Of a stretch of 64,000 bases of DNA, positions 63,820-64,000 are shown in pieces. How positions within the stretch are numbered: position 1 is the first letter of the stretch; every line of letters begins with the position of its first letter. Position numbers and translations under genes: made by a program. The notes under the pieces are model-generated. The model did not search any database and was not told the origin of the DNA. It saw nothing but the letters and a program-made list of their open reading frames with translations. This DNA comes from Bugula neritina (lineage: Eukaryota > Bryozoa > Gymnolaemata > Cheilostomatida > Bugulidae), in NCBI GenBank assembly GCA_964035545.1, contig OZ037767.1:3170680-3234679 (forward strand), written 5' to 3'.

Positions 63820-64000
63820 GTGTGTATTAACATCATGTGTATCATTTTTGACTATAAGTGAGTGCAGGCATGATTGTGGGTATAATTATTGTGTGTCATA
63901 TGAAGGTAGCCTATGTAATACCCTCTGTGTAGTCCCTCTTTCCCTGAACATATGTGATATAGCTTAGGGTATGTTATGCTAAGATATGTAACATTAGCAT

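Noticed and set aside
63820-63861. Read-through of the last visible Rieske-DUF455 exon to a stop at about 63861
   Set aside because: A good donor 'gag|gtgtgt' follows codon 429, and DUF455 proteins usually continue a little further, so I prefer a missing last exon beyond the window; the read-through ending remains possible.

Overview
This is eukaryotic, AT-rich nuclear DNA from an invertebrate. Genes are built of short exons with GT-AG introns of roughly 0.1 to 3.5 kb, there are many microsatellites and minisatellites, tRNA-derived SINEs, MITEs and degraded transposon fragments, and no bacterial-style gene packing. The gene content (USP34, CRIM1, SLC25A44, a Rieske/DUF455 fusion, WSC receptors) fits a metazoan. 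A lophotrochozoan such as a mollusc or bryozoan is my best guess, but the sequence alone does not prove it. All family names come from reading translated exons against remembered family features; no search was run.

Layout: 1-2460 is a mosaic of decayed transposon pieces. 3707-5362 (minus) holds the first five coding exons of USP34, a giant deubiquitinase; the rest of the gene is not seen and should lie to the left. 5.4-8.2 kb is low-complexity DNA plus a MITE with long inverted ends. 8222-25308 (plus) is a complete 13-exon CRIM1 gene: signal peptide, IGFBP domain, six VWC domains, three antistasin domains, one membrane segment. 25.3-30.5 kb has no recognised gene. 30563-35686 (plus) is a seven-exon type II membrane protein that looks like a Golgi glycosyltransferase but that I cannot name.

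37748-51434 (plus) is a tandem array of three WSC-domain receptors. They share the same six-exon plan and the same intron phases, but their stalk lengths and tyrosine-rich cytoplasmic tails have diverged completely. 52921-55203 (minus) is SLC25A44, a mitochondrial carrier for branched-chain amino acids. 57675 to about 63819 (plus, running off the right edge) encodes a Rieske iron-sulphur domain fused to a DUF455 ferritin-like domain that keeps all the di-iron ligands.

The most interesting parts are the WSC array, which resembles a small signalling receptor family (extracellular glycan-type domain, mucin-like stalk, membrane segment, phosphotyrosine-type tail), and the Rieske-DUF455 fusion, which reads like a self-contained di-iron oxygenase of unknown substrate. 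Every multi-exon model was checked by hand: each has GT-AG junctions with consistent phases, and each complete model has a total length that is a multiple of three.
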